From Lewinella sp050633125 (lineage in GTDB: Bacteria; Bacteroidota; Bacteroidia; Chitinophagales; Saprospiraceae): a DNA stretch of 64,000 nt. The position numbers and the translations under genes were made by a program. Under the pieces are notes generated by a model that had not been told where the DNA came from, made no database searches, and saw only the letters and a program-made list of their open reading frames with translations. The stretch lies in contig NZ_JBOEFX010000018.1 in the NCBI RefSeq assembly GCF_050633125.1, positions 147,409 to 211,408 on the forward strand. Reading direction: 5' to 3'. Shown here in pieces: positions 15,015-23,081 of the stretch. How positions within the stretch are numbered: position 1 is the stretch's first letter; every line of letters begins with the position of its first letter.

Positions 15015-15350
15015 CTGAGGAAACTAATGGTGACTGCTAGTCGAAAGAGCAACTTTTACAAAAAAAACTGTGTTAAATCCGTCAGATCCGTTAAATCTGT
15101 GTTCTATTCCGCTCATTTGAGGCATCTGACCCTGTCAAGAAGTCGACGGTGTTCTTTTTGCTGGTTTATTTGTTTGATTATCAGTTTGTTATGTGGTTTT
15201 TTGTGAGCAGTCTTCGCAAAAAGTCTACCCTTGCTGTTTTGTATAAGTAGCTGTTTTTCAACGACAAAGAGACTGGTGGTTTGGGTTTGGAATAATATTT
15301 TGCAATCGTGATTTGTGCGAAAAATAATTCCTTAACCAAATTAATTGCCG
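15015..15350. other. Intergenic region without a gene
   Basis: 336 bases between the DsbA-like gene and the lipase gene. Around 15072-15100 there is a short duplicated phrase (TTAAATCCGTCAG and TCCGTTAAATCTGTG). No convincing ORF or hairpin was seen. The AT-rich part just before 15351 should hold the lipase promoter. Confidence 0.5.
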
Positions 15351-16424
15351 ATGTTTTATTCCAATAGTCTACAGCTTGGTTTAGTTTTTATGCTGTTTTT
15401 TCTATTCTCTTGTGAGAAGCCAGAGGAAACAAATGAGCGAACAGGCCCTGATTTAAGCACAGAACAAGATTACTGGGAAGAAACCAGCCTTTCGACTTAC
15501 GATACCAGGGCTTTGTCTACTCCCTCAGAAGGCAGGTCTGTGCCAACAGGTGCTACGCTTACCTCTCATTTTCAAAGCTGGCTATCGGCCAATGGTTATG
15601 GCAGTTACAATTTTTCACGTACCGATATTGTGGGAGATAGCTATGGTGGTAAAACGAATAACAATACGCCTGTAACGAAGCAACCCGTAATTTTCATTCA
15701 CGGCAATTCTGATAAAGCCGTGGGCACCCAATTCGGGCAAAGCGGTTGGACAGAGTCACTAAATTACTTCCTAGGCCAGGGCTATACTGAAGCCGAACTG
15801 TATGCGATTACATGGGGTGATGCGGATGCATCCAGTGCTGCAAATAATTACCACTCCAAAGAAAATGTGATGCGCATCCGCAAGTTTGTGGAAGCCGTTT
15901 TGGCATATACCGGCGCGAGCAAAGTGGATATCATTGGCCACTCCATGGGCGTAACTTTAGGCCGTAAGGCAGTAAAAGGCGGTGCTGGTTACGATCCCAA
16001 CGATGGTGGTTCCTATTCTGTGGGTAGTTCTCTGACGAGTAGTGTAGATGCCTTCGTAGGTATAGCCGGAGCCAACCAGGGCCTGGTGAGTTGCTATTAC
16101 GCCAGCGGTGTACCTACTTGTGATGATGTCAATGGATTTTACCCAGGTTACATGTGGGGTTGGTATGGCCCTTATGGCGTTTCCGATTATTTGGTCGACC
16201 TCAACAGCTCTTCCGCTTACGAGGGGGCTTACCGCTACAGCATTTGGTCATCCGCAGATCAAATTGTAGGCTACGGGTGTATCGTCTACGGCAAAAATAC
16301 CTGTAAACTGCCAGGACAAACAGGGCAGAAATCTTACGGGTCTGCGCCCTATGGGCATTTCAATTTAAAGGACCTGACAGAAGCGGTACAGTACAATATG
16401 GTGGTTAATCATATAGTGATTTGA
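15351..16424 (+). CDS. Secreted lipoprotein lipase/esterase (alpha/beta hydrolase)
   Basis: About 357 residues. A lipoprotein signal ends in FLFSC (Cys21), so it is surface or periplasmic. The alpha/beta hydrolase core shows the oxyanion segment FIHGNSD (115-121) and nucleophile elbow GHSMG (196-200, Ser198). The region with YITWGD-like residues and KVDIIGHSMG resembles class 2 lipases (PF01674 type). A C-terminal His candidate is in YGHFNLKD. The ATG at 15351 is chosen over a TTG six bases upstream. Confidence 0.82.
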   Translation: MFYSNSLQLGLVFMLFFLFSCEKPEETNERTGPDLSTEQDYWEETSLSTYDTRALSTPSEGRSVPTGATLTSHFQSWLSANGYGSYNFSRTDIVGDSYGGKTNNNTPVTKQPVIFIHGNSDKAVGTQFGQSGWTESLNYFLGQGYTEAELYAITWGDADASSAANNYHSKENVMRIRKFVEAVLAYTGASKVDIIGHSMGVTLGRKAVKGGAGYDPNDGGSYSVGSSLTSSVDAFVGIAGANQGLVSCYYASGVPTCDDVNGFYPGYMWGWYGPYGVSDYLVDLNSSSAYEGAYRYSIWSSADQIVGYGCIVYGKNTCKLPGQTGQKSYGSAPYGHFNLKDLTEAVQYNMVVNHIVI

Positions 16425-16436
16425 TTAGAATTAGGA

Positions 16437-16476
16437 CAGCACTCCATCACCTTCAATGGTTTGGAGTGCTGGTCTT
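16437..16476 (+). terminator. Terminator after the lipase gene
   Basis: CAGCACTCCA (16437-16446) pairs exactly with TGGAGTGCTG (16462-16471) and is followed by GTCTTTTG. It lies 13 bases after the lipase stop codon. Confidence 0.75.
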
Positions 16477-16487
16477 TTGATAATCCG

Positions 16488-16518
16488 TTTGAAAAAGCGA
16501 GTTTTAATTTTAATTTTG
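16488..16518 (+). promoter_or_regulatory. Bacteroidota-type promoter for the 16557 gene
   Basis: TTTG (16488-16491), 19 bases, then TAATTTTG (16511-16518) match the -33 TTTG and -7 TAnnTTTG consensus of the Bacteroidota primary sigma factor. Transcription would start near 16525, about 30 bases before the ATG. Confidence 0.7.
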
Positions 16519-16556
16519 CCATTATTTAAAAGCTAAAACCTTAAAACGCTCTCTCA

Positions 16557-17144
16557 ATGGTAAATCGAAATGAATTGCTGGCCAATCTACAAGGCCAAGC
16601 AAAAGAACGCTTTCTCGCACTCCAATCGGTCGAAGAAATCAAGACTTTTTTAAAAAACAATGGCGCCTATCAAAGGGATGTTGACCGTATTTATCGTGAG
16701 GTAAAAAGGGACGTCCGTAAAGAATTTACCGAGCAAGTAGAATCGTGGGTAAATGAAGGGCAATCAGATGAAGAGATTCGGCAACAATTAACGGGTAAAC
16801 TGGAAGAAAGTCTCAGGGAGCAAGTTATTGTTGGAGGTCGGCAATCAGCAGTCAATACCTTGCAAAGAGAAGTCTACCGAATGATGGACACTGGCGTACC
16901 ACTGAAAAACATTGTGACTGAATGCGCTGGCCCACTTGCTGATCAACAAACCATTGCTGTTTGGATCAAAAAGAAAATTGCCCAAAAAGAAGAAATGGCT
17001 GCCGAGGAAGGCGGAAGTAATACCGGCCGTGCAATTGGTGCTGCTATATTTGCTGTCGGTCTTCTACTTACGGTTGGTTCAGGTGGTAATACCGTTTTTT
17101 ATGGAGCTATTTTGTATGGCTTATTCAAAATGATTAAAGGCTAA
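16557..17144 (+). CDS. Hypothetical protein with C-terminal membrane anchor
   Basis: 195 residues, not recognised. Residues 1-155 are highly charged and helical (many Glu, Lys, Gln), while residues about 160-190 (IGAAIFAVGLLLTVGSGG...) form one or two hydrophobic segments. The likely topology is a cytoplasmic helical domain tethered to the membrane. It has its own good promoter (16488-16518) and ends 2 bp from the convergent hydrolase gene. Confidence 0.7.
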   Translation: MVNRNELLANLQGQAKERFLALQSVEEIKTFLKNNGAYQRDVDRIYREVKRDVRKEFTEQVESWVNEGQSDEEIRQQLTGKLEESLREQVIVGGRQSAVNTLQREVYRMMDTGVPLKNIVTECAGPLADQQTIAVWIKKKIAQKEEMAAEEGGSNTGRAIGAAIFAVGLLLTVGSGGNTVFYGAILYGLFKMIKG

Positions 17145-17146
17145 AG

Positions 17147-18037
17147 TCAAGCTAAGACATGCCTGCCCAGAAAGGCCAGGATATGTTCGACAATCTCTTC
17201 GCCGGCATCTTCCTGAAGGAAGTGGCCGGCGTTTTTAATTCTTTTCTCAGGCAGACCTTCCGCCGTAGGGACAAGGTCTGCAAAAAAGCCACGCGCACCA
17301 CCAATAATGGGGTCCTTGTCGGAAAATGCCACCAAACAAGGCTTTTGCCACCCCCCCAACACCTCTCTGGCTTTTTTCATGTAAGGTACCGCCGGATCGC
17401 CAGGTGTCATTGGCACCAATGCAGGGAAAGCTCTGGCTCCTGCCTTGTATTTCGCATTGGGGAAAGGTGCATCATAGGCTTTGCGTACCGCACGATCTAG
17501 CGGGCGATGTGTCCCTTGCGAAATGATTCTACCAATGGGAAGAACAGGTGATTTCAGGGCAAAAGTCCTCCAAATATTGAAGGCTTTACTACCAGGTTCT
17601 GTTCCGTCGGGAATAAAGGTATTCATGATGACCAGCCGCTTGAATAACTCAGGTCGTTGGCCCACCATTGGTAAACCCAGTAAGCCTCCCCAGTCTTGGA
17701 CAACCAAGGTAATATCCTTGAGCTGCAGCTGGTCTAGCAAGTGATGAAAGCTTTGGAAATGGAAATCAAAAGTATAATCACTAATCTGCGTGGGCTTGTC
17801 AGATCGGCCAAAGCCCAACCAATCAAAAGCAATTACCCGGTGGTTTTTCGCTAAACCGGGGATCATCTTGCGGTACAAGTACGACCAGCTGGGTTCACCG
17901 TGAAGGAGTAAAATGGTTTCCCCTTCGCCCTCGTCTACATAATGCATACGCATCCCGTTCCATTCAATATAGTTAGGTTGAAAAGGCCAGTCAGGTAAGT
18001 GCTGAAAGTGTTCGTCAGGGGTACGCAGAAAATCCAT
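17147..18037 (-). CDS. Haloalkane dehalogenase-like alpha/beta hydrolase
   Basis: About 296 residues. The oxyanion motif HGEPSWSYLYRKM (46-58) contains the Glu and Trp used by DhlA/DmbA-type dehalogenases. The nucleophile is Asp115 in VVQDWGG with the adjacent halide-binding Trp116, the catalytic acid is in FSDKDPI and the His in NAGHFLQED. The expected reaction is hydrolysis of a carbon-halogen bond to an alcohol. Related epoxide hydrolases share the nucleophile, but the HGEPSW and DW pair favours dehalogenase. The ATG at 18037 (MDFLRTPDEHF) matches the family N-terminus; a longer frame from 18097 is less likely. Confidence 0.82.
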   Translation of the reverse strand: MDFLRTPDEHFQHLPDWPFQPNYIEWNGMRMHYVDEGEGETILLLHGEPSWSYLYRKMIPGLAKNHRVIAFDWLGFGRSDKPTQISDYTFDFHFQSFHHLLDQLQLKDITLVVQDWGGLLGLPMVGQRPELFKRLVIMNTFIPDGTEPGSKAFNIWRTFALKSPVLPIGRIISQGTHRPLDRAVRKAYDAPFPNAKYKAGARAFPALVPMTPGDPAVPYMKKAREVLGGWQKPCLVAFSDKDPIIGGARGFFADLVPTAEGLPEKRIKNAGHFLQEDAGEEIVEHILAFLGRHVLA

Positions 18038-18126
18038 ACGGAGATAATTTGGGCGATTCTTGATTGTGAAGGTACGGAATAAAAATTCCGAGAGCATAAA
18101 GGTTTCTGATTCGCAAGGATATCATG

Positions 18127-18153
18127 TATACCCGGCACTTAGTAACGGGTATA
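18127..18153. repeat. TATACCCG hairpin repeat, copy 2
   Basis: TATACCCG (18127-18134) and CGGGTATA (18146-18153) with loop gcacttagtaa, differing by one base from the copy at 8508-8534. It lies in the 362-bp gap between two minus-strand genes. Confidence 0.75.
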
Positions 18154-18196
18154 GCTATGTGATCTTACGAAATTCATGATATCAGCGACTCAAATA

Positions 18197-18233
18197 AAAA
18201 GGTCCACTGCCTAAATTTAGGGCAGCGAACCTT
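18197..18233 (-). terminator. Probable terminator of the TPR gene
   Basis: CTGCC/GGGCAG around TAAATTTA, extended by AAGGT/ACCTT, gives a bulged stem. On the minus strand it is followed by a T-run (TTTTTATTTG). It fits termination of the minus-strand gene whose stop is at 18400. Confidence 0.55.
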
Positions 18234-18356
18234 CTCGTGTTAATACGAATAAAGCCGGGTGATGACTTTGTCTCAAAGACTGTTTTCTAATTCTTGAAAG
18301 TGCCCAGTCAACTGTGTCTAACTAAAACTATCGAAATGTATCTACTTGATAACCAG

Positions 18357-18360
18357 NNNN
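18357..18360. other. Assembly gap of four N
   Basis: Four undetermined bases between the terminator and the TPR gene. The sequence just after them (TCTGCGTCTCTGCGCGAGAC) may be flanked by repeats that broke the assembly. Confidence 0.95.
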
Positions 18361-18399
18361 TCTGCGTCTCTGCGCGAGACACACTATTTGGGATACTCC

Positions 18400-19287
18400 C
18401 TAATTCTTATTTTCTCGCTTCACGTATCTCCCATCAAAGGCACTTTGCCATTCGCTTTCCGGGGTTTGTTTTTGCTCTATAAATTGGCGTACAGATCCAT
18501 CTTCCTGTAGCGTAAAAGTCATGCGAAGGGTGCCGTTGCTGGTAGGAGTACTACTGGGTTCGGATATAAATTGAAGGTAACCTGGTCGGCGTTCAGTCTC
18601 TATATATTTGGTCAGCCCTTGGGTATTGTCTGACCAAAATTGCTTCCATAAACCATCTGATGGATCATAGAAATTGAGGCTTTGCCCTATGTAATCGCGT
18701 GCCGTAGAGTATTGTTCCAAAACGGAGCAGCCTCCTTCCTGCTTGGTGATGGTGTTTTCGCCCACTTTGATGTCTCCGACAAAAACGTCCCATCCCCCTA
18801 ACCAAAAGTCGAAATGCGTATAGTTGGGGTCATAAAAGCAGGGAAATGCCCGCCGATGAACACTGTCTTTTAGGTTCTGAAAGTTTTCTTGATGGGCAAA
18901 AACTTCGAATTGCTCTTGCTCAAAAGCCTGGTAGCTGCTAAATCCTTCTTTGACGAGCTTGCTCAACAAATCTAGCGCTTCTTCTTGTTTGCCTAACTGA
19001 GCAAGACAGCGCGCTTGCTGTACTTTTGCATTCGCGGCAGGTTGGAAATTGTTTTCAACAGCTGCTTCCAAGCTTTTCAAGGCAGATTTGTAATCATTCG
19101 CCTGGATGAGGCAGAGCCCCTGAATATATAAAGCCATGGAATCTTTCGGGTTTGCCTCAAGTTGTTCCTTACAATTCGCCAGACAATCACTGTATTTACC
19201 CTGGCTATAAGTGGATAGAATATTCCCTTGGGCGCCAAGCAGTAAGGGAAGGAGAAAGAAGGCCATGATGAACGTTCGTTGCCACAT
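18400..19287 (-). CDS. Secreted TPR protein with C-terminal lipocalin-like (DUF1579-like) domain
   Basis: 295 residues. A signal peptide (MWQRTFIMAFFLLPLLLGAQG) is followed by two to three tetratricopeptide repeats (about 22-125; ALYIQGLCLIQANDYKSALKSL, ARCLAQLGKQEEALDLL). The second domain begins FDFWLGGWDVFVGD (about 160) and is beta-rich to the end, resembling DUF1579-type proteins. The function is unknown; TPRs suggest protein contacts in the periplasm. An internal ATG at 19266 would also give a signal peptide. Confidence 0.75.
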   Translation of the reverse strand: MWQRTFIMAFFLLPLLLGAQGNILSTYSQGKYSDCLANCKEQLEANPKDSMALYIQGLCLIQANDYKSALKSLEAAVENNFQPAANAKVQQARCLAQLGKQEEALDLLSKLVKEGFSSYQAFEQEQFEVFAHQENFQNLKDSVHRRAFPCFYDPNYTHFDFWLGGWDVFVGDIKVGENTITKQEGGCSVLEQYSTARDYIGQSLNFYDPSDGLWKQFWSDNTQGLTKYIETERRPGYLQFISEPSSTPTSNGTLRMTFTLQEDGSVRQFIEQKQTPESEWQSAFDGRYVKRENKN

Positions 19288-19356
19288 AAATCGATTGTTT
19301 TGACCAATTTAGGCAGTTTCAAAGCAATGCAATTGTAAAAAACGCTGGTTCTACAA

Positions 19357-20151
19357 TTACCCCTGCTGCTGGCAAAAACTTTTTGGCAAAAGCCCGGTGA
19401 TAAGTTGCACCTCTTTGTGGAAATGGGAGGGGTCATAATAGCCCAATTGAAAAGCTAAATCCCGTAAATTAGTGGTTGTTGCCTGAAGGTGTTTTACTCG
19501 ACCTAGCCGGTAGAGCTGCAAATAGGTTTTGGGTGGAACCCCAAAATGACTGTTAAAGCGGTGCCGAAATTGAGCCGGACTTAGGTAGGCTATCTTGGCC
19601 AGATCACTCACCTTGCAATGGCCATTTTTTTGGTGAATAAAATTTTGCAAAATCGCAGTAGGAAAGGGGGAACATGCGCTAAACTGGCTTTGCAGAAATT
19701 GATCAGTAAGCTCAATTTTCTGATCAATAGACTTGGTTAATGCTAGTTTATCTTGCCATTCTTGCCCTGCTTTCCCCCAGATGAGGCCGGGGCTCAAGAG
19801 TTGATTCTTTAGCTCGTGAACGGGCAATTTTACAAAATGAGCAAAAGCGCCTGCGCGGAATCGAATGCTAAAAGCAAATCCGGGTTCACTAATTTTCATT
19901 TGGTAGGCCCGGGTATGCAAGCCCCCTACAAATGCCTGCTCACGTGAAAGCCATTCTTTACTGATGGGATGGGTATAGTGGGTATGTGCGCCATGCTGGA
20001 AGATAATCTCGACGATTCCTTCAGGTAGGAAAAATAGGGTGTCTTTTTGTAAGTGACTTTCTAATTTATAATGGCAATAGGAACTCACATAAGGAACCAA
20101 TTCACTGGCAGGCGGATAATGAACTTGTTCGATATGGTGAGCTGCAATCAT
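19357..20151 (-). CDS. AraC-family transcriptional regulator
   Basis: About 264 residues. The C-terminal third holds two helix-turn-helix units (SDLAKIAYLSPAQFRHRFNSHFGVPPKTYLQLYRLGRVKHL and LRDLAFQLGYYDPSHFHKEVQLITGLLPKSF), the AraC DNA-binding domain. The N-terminal part is a cupin-like sensor region (FFLPEGIVEIIFQHGAHTHY). Its ATG at 20151 overlaps the egtD stop by 4 bases (ATGA), so it is cotranscribed and coupled with the ergothioneine genes and may regulate them. Confidence 0.88.
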   Translation of the reverse strand: MIAAHHIEQVHYPPASELVPYVSSYCHYKLESHLQKDTLFFLPEGIVEIIFQHGAHTHYTHPISKEWLSREQAFVGGLHTRAYQMKISEPGFAFSIRFRAGAFAHFVKLPVHELKNQLLSPGLIWGKAGQEWQDKLALTKSIDQKIELTDQFLQSQFSACSPFPTAILQNFIHQKNGHCKVSDLAKIAYLSPAQFRHRFNSHFGVPPKTYLQLYRLGRVKHLQATTTNLRDLAFQLGYYDPSHFHKEVQLITGLLPKSFCQQQG

Positions 20152-21134
20152 ATTTGTTGTTTCAATTCCCAAAGGCTATCCACAAAATAGGCTTTTTGAT
20201 CCACAAAATTATGGTTGACCACAAAGCCGGTTTCTTCTGCCAGTTCGGTAATATCGCGTTCACTGTATTTGGCGGATACTTCTACGGCTATGGCTTCCCA
20301 GGCCGCAAAATGTACACTTAATTGCAACTGCTCAATTTGTACCAATTGGTCTTCTTTGCTTACAATGTAGCTGCGTGCTTCACCATTTAGTGGGTTGTAG
20401 GTTTCCCAGTGCATGAATTTATCAAGGTCAAATTCACCACCCAGCTCTCTATTGATCCGGGCGAGTAAATTGAGGTTGAAGGCGGCGGTAATGCCGGCTG
20501 GATCATCATAGGCTAACTGTACAACCTTAGGGTCTTTCTTTAGGTCAAAACCGGTAAGCAGCAAGTCACCGGGGGAAAGACAGCTTGCTAATTCTTTGAT
20601 AAATGTTTTAGCGCTGGGTAATGGGAAATTGCCAATATTACCACCTAAGAAAAGTACGACTTTACGCCGGTGATTGTCTTCTTCTTTAATCAGAGAAAGA
20701 GCTTTCGTATAATCCCCCTTTACGGCATCTACCTTGAGCTTAGGAAATTGTTGTGCGCAATCAGCGGCCAGTTGTTCTAAGACATTCCCCGAAATATCAA
20801 TTGGCCGATAAGTGAAGTCTGCTTCTTGCTGGAGAAAATATTCTAGTAAAATCTTGGTCTTGGTTCCATCACCAGCACCTAGCTCAATCAATTCAAAGGT
20901 CGAGTCACCAAATGCTTCAAGGATGGCTGCCTTTTGCCGAGTGAAAATATCATATTCAGCGTTGGTGAGGTAATATTCCGGCATAGCCATGATATCCTGA
21001 AAAAGTTGATCACCAGCGGCATCATAAAAATATTTACTCGATAACTGCTTCGGGTAGTTACTGAGGCCTTCTTCAATATCAACAGCAAAAGTGCTGGTTT
21101 CGGTAATTGCAGGACTAGAGGTAGTAGTATTCAT
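20148..21134 (-). CDS. egtD: L-histidine N-alpha-methyltransferase, ergothioneine biosynthesis
   Basis: About 328 residues. The N-terminal segment LSSKYFYDAAGDQLFQDIMAMPEYYLTNAEYDI is the DUF2260/EgtD signature, and the SAM-binding loop is ELGAGDGTKT (84-93). The enzyme trimethylates histidine to hercynine using three SAM. It lies 60 bp downstream of egtB in the same direction, so the two-step core of ergothioneine synthesis is present. The ATG at 21134 (MNTTTSS) gives the usual length; an upstream open frame reaches 21161. Confidence 0.93.
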   Translation of the reverse strand: MNTTTSSPAITETSTFAVDIEEGLSNYPKQLSSKYFYDAAGDQLFQDIMAMPEYYLTNAEYDIFTRQKAAILEAFGDSTFELIELGAGDGTKTKILLEYFLQQEADFTYRPIDISGNVLEQLAADCAQQFPKLKVDAVKGDYTKALSLIKEEDNHRRKVVLFLGGNIGNFPLPSAKTFIKELASCLSPGDLLLTGFDLKKDPKVVQLAYDDPAGITAAFNLNLLARINRELGGEFDLDKFMHWETYNPLNGEARSYIVSKEDQLVQIEQLQLSVHFAAWEAIAVEVSAKYSERDITELAEETGFVVNHNFVDQKAYFVDSLWELKQQI

Positions 21135-21194
21135 ACGGGAAATAAAGTTATTGAGAAGCAATGGATTGATTTTCCTACGGTGAGTGATACCAGT

Positions 21195-22475
21195 TTAATC
21201 AAGGTCTTTGGCTAGGCGGATGCCCGTAAACTGCCAACGCTTATCGGTTTGGAAAAAGTTGCGGTAAGTTGCCCGAATGTGAGAATGTGGTGTCGCGCAA
21301 GAACCTCCACGTAATACCATCTGGTTGATCATAAATTTGCCATTGTATTCGCCCAATGCCCCTTCTGGTCTTGGGTACCGCGGATAAGGAAGATAGGCGC
21401 TGTTGGTCCATTCCCAAACATTGCCTAGTAGTTGGTCGTCCTCATCACTAGTTGGTGCAATCGGGTGCCAGTTTTTGTCTTCAACAAAATTGGCGTTGGT
21501 GGGAATTTCAGGATGTTGCTGTTGGCAAACCACTTCCCATTCCTGTTCGGTAGGCAAACGATGACCTGCCCAGCGAGCATAAGCATCGGCTTCAAAAAAA
21601 CTGATATGCGTAACCGGAGCTGCCAAATCTATAGGTTGTAAACCGTTGAGGGTATAATGAAACCATGCCCCATCTTGTTCATACCAGTACAAAGGGGCTT
21701 TGATATCCAACTGCCGGGCCCATTCAATGCCTTCCATTTGCCACAGTTCAAAACGTTCATAAGCTCCGTCTTGCATAAAAGCCAAGTAATCACCATTGGT
21801 CACCAGTCTTTTTGCTAAAGCAAAACGATCAAGATAAACCTGGTGTCGGCTCAGCTCATTGTCCCAACAAAAGCCATCGCCATCGTGGCCGATTTGATAA
21901 AGCCCCGCCTCAATATTGATCCAACCTTCAGGAAAACGTTGGTTTTTGGTAGGTTCCTCACTTTGCTGATAAGCTGGATAGAGTGGGTTGGTGCCTAGGA
22001 TATATTTGATATCCGTCATCAATAACTCCTGGTGTTGTTGTTCGTGTTGCAAGCCTATTTCCAGAAGTTGCGCCAGTTTTTCAGGCAGTTTTTCTTGATA
22101 CTGTTCCAGTAAGTTGGTCAGGTTTCCATCTACATATTCGCGATAAGCGAGAATGGTTGCTGTGGATGGCCGCGTCATGTTACCGCGGCTGGTACGTAAA
22201 ATTCGCGGCCCTTGACTTTCGTAATAACTATTGAAAAACCAGTTTAGGCGTTCATCGAATAGCTGGTAATCGTCAAGATGTTCCCGAAGGATAAAGTTTT
22301 CAAAAAACCACGTCGTGTGTCCCAGGTGCCACTTCGGTGGGCTCACATCACCAATAGGTTGCACCACATAATCTTCCGCAGAAAGCGGTGCGCACAATTG
22401 TACACTCCACTGTCGGATCTCCTGATAACGGAGGAGATAGCGTTTTGCGCTGGCTAGGGTAGGGGTTGTTGTCAT
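21195..22475 (-). CDS. egtB: Ergothioneine sulfoxide synthase EgtB
   Basis: About 426 residues. The N-terminal DinB-like domain carries the iron ligands: His in PPKWHLGHTTWFFE (about 50) and HEQQHQ (the HxxxH pair). The C-terminal formylglycine-generating-enzyme-like domain ends with GNVWEWTNSAY and VLRGGSCATPHSHIRATYRNFF. The non-haem iron enzyme joins hercynine with a sulfur donor using O2. No egtA (gamma-glutamylcysteine) or egtC gene is in the window, so the donor may be cysteine itself; that is inference. The ATG at 22475 precedes the family N-terminus; an upstream frame to 22556 translates a repeat. Confidence 0.93.
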   Translation of the reverse strand: MTTTPTLASAKRYLLRYQEIRQWSVQLCAPLSAEDYVVQPIGDVSPPKWHLGHTTWFFENFILREHLDDYQLFDERLNWFFNSYYESQGPRILRTSRGNMTRPSTATILAYREYVDGNLTNLLEQYQEKLPEKLAQLLEIGLQHEQQHQELLMTDIKYILGTNPLYPAYQQSEEPTKNQRFPEGWINIEAGLYQIGHDGDGFCWDNELSRHQVYLDRFALAKRLVTNGDYLAFMQDGAYERFELWQMEGIEWARQLDIKAPLYWYEQDGAWFHYTLNGLQPIDLAAPVTHISFFEADAYARWAGHRLPTEQEWEVVCQQQHPEIPTNANFVEDKNWHPIAPTSDEDDQLLGNVWEWTNSAYLPYPRYPRPEGALGEYNGKFMINQMVLRGGSCATPHSHIRATYRNFFQTDKRWQFTGIRLAKDLD

Positions 22476-22490
22476 AATTGTTGGGTGATT

Positions 22491-22634
22491 ATTTTTTGCG
22501 CAATAAAAGAACAGCACGAAAATAAATGGAGATTTTGTTTTCAAAATAGTTAACAAAACGGTTCATTTCAAGAGTGTTAGCTATTTGGAAAACTTAAAAA
22601 AAATCACCATTTTTTTTCTGCGCAATAAAAGACC
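22491..22634 (+). repeat. Palindromic ~125-bp repeat, copy E (opposite to gene direction)
   Basis: GCGCAATAAAAG occurs at both ends (22498 and 22621, 123 bp apart). Between them lie AACAGCACGAAAATAA, GATTTTGTTTTCAAAATAG, the loop GGTTCATTTCAAGAGTG, GCTATTTGGAAAAC and AAAAAAATC. It fills the gap between egtB and the DUF427 gene but points the opposite way to both, unlike the other copies. Confidence 0.9.
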
Positions 22635-22638
22635 TTAA

Positions 22639-22929
22639 TTAAGCATCCTTTATTTCTACTCCTCTCCAAAAGGCAACCCGATCCGTGATTTCTTTAGCAG
22701 CATCCTTGGGGCTAGGGTAGTACCAGACGGCGTCGGCATTGGTTTGCCCATTTACTTCCAGAGAATAGTAGGAAGCTGTACCTTTCCATGGGCAAACAGT
22801 ATGGGTAGTGCTTTCTTTGATGAATTCTTGCTTTAGGCTATTGGCAGGGAAGTAATAATTTCCTTCGAGACGTACCAAATCATTGCTTTCCGCAATAACT
22901 TGTCCATTCCAAATGGCTTGCTTTTTCAT
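22639..22929 (-). CDS. DUF427 domain protein
   Basis: 96 residues covering a complete DUF427 domain: AIWNGQVIAES at the start, EGNYYFPANSL in the middle, then VCPWKGTASYYSLEVNG and AVWYYPSPKDAA. DUF427 proteins are small beta-rich folds of unsettled function found in many bacteria and fungi. It is upstream of egtB on the same strand, separated by a repeat; whether they share an mRNA is unclear. Confidence 0.88.
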   Translation of the reverse strand: MKKQAIWNGQVIAESNDLVRLEGNYYFPANSLKQEFIKESTTHTVCPWKGTASYYSLEVNGQTNADAVWYYPSPKDAAKEITDRVAFWRGVEIKDA

Positions 22930-23081
22930 TATAATAAAGAATTAGTTTAGCTATTATAACTTAAGTAACTAATCGTTGGCCTAAGTTGTTGAGATAAAAG
23001 ACGATTATGCCAGATTATGGTCTGTTTTCGGACAGTTTCTTCTCCTATGGCAATTTTTAATAAGATGAATGTTAAAACCCT

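Noticed and set aside
18294..18482. 62-codon frame spanning the N gap
   Set aside because: Contains undetermined bases and overlaps the end of the TPR gene on the other strand.
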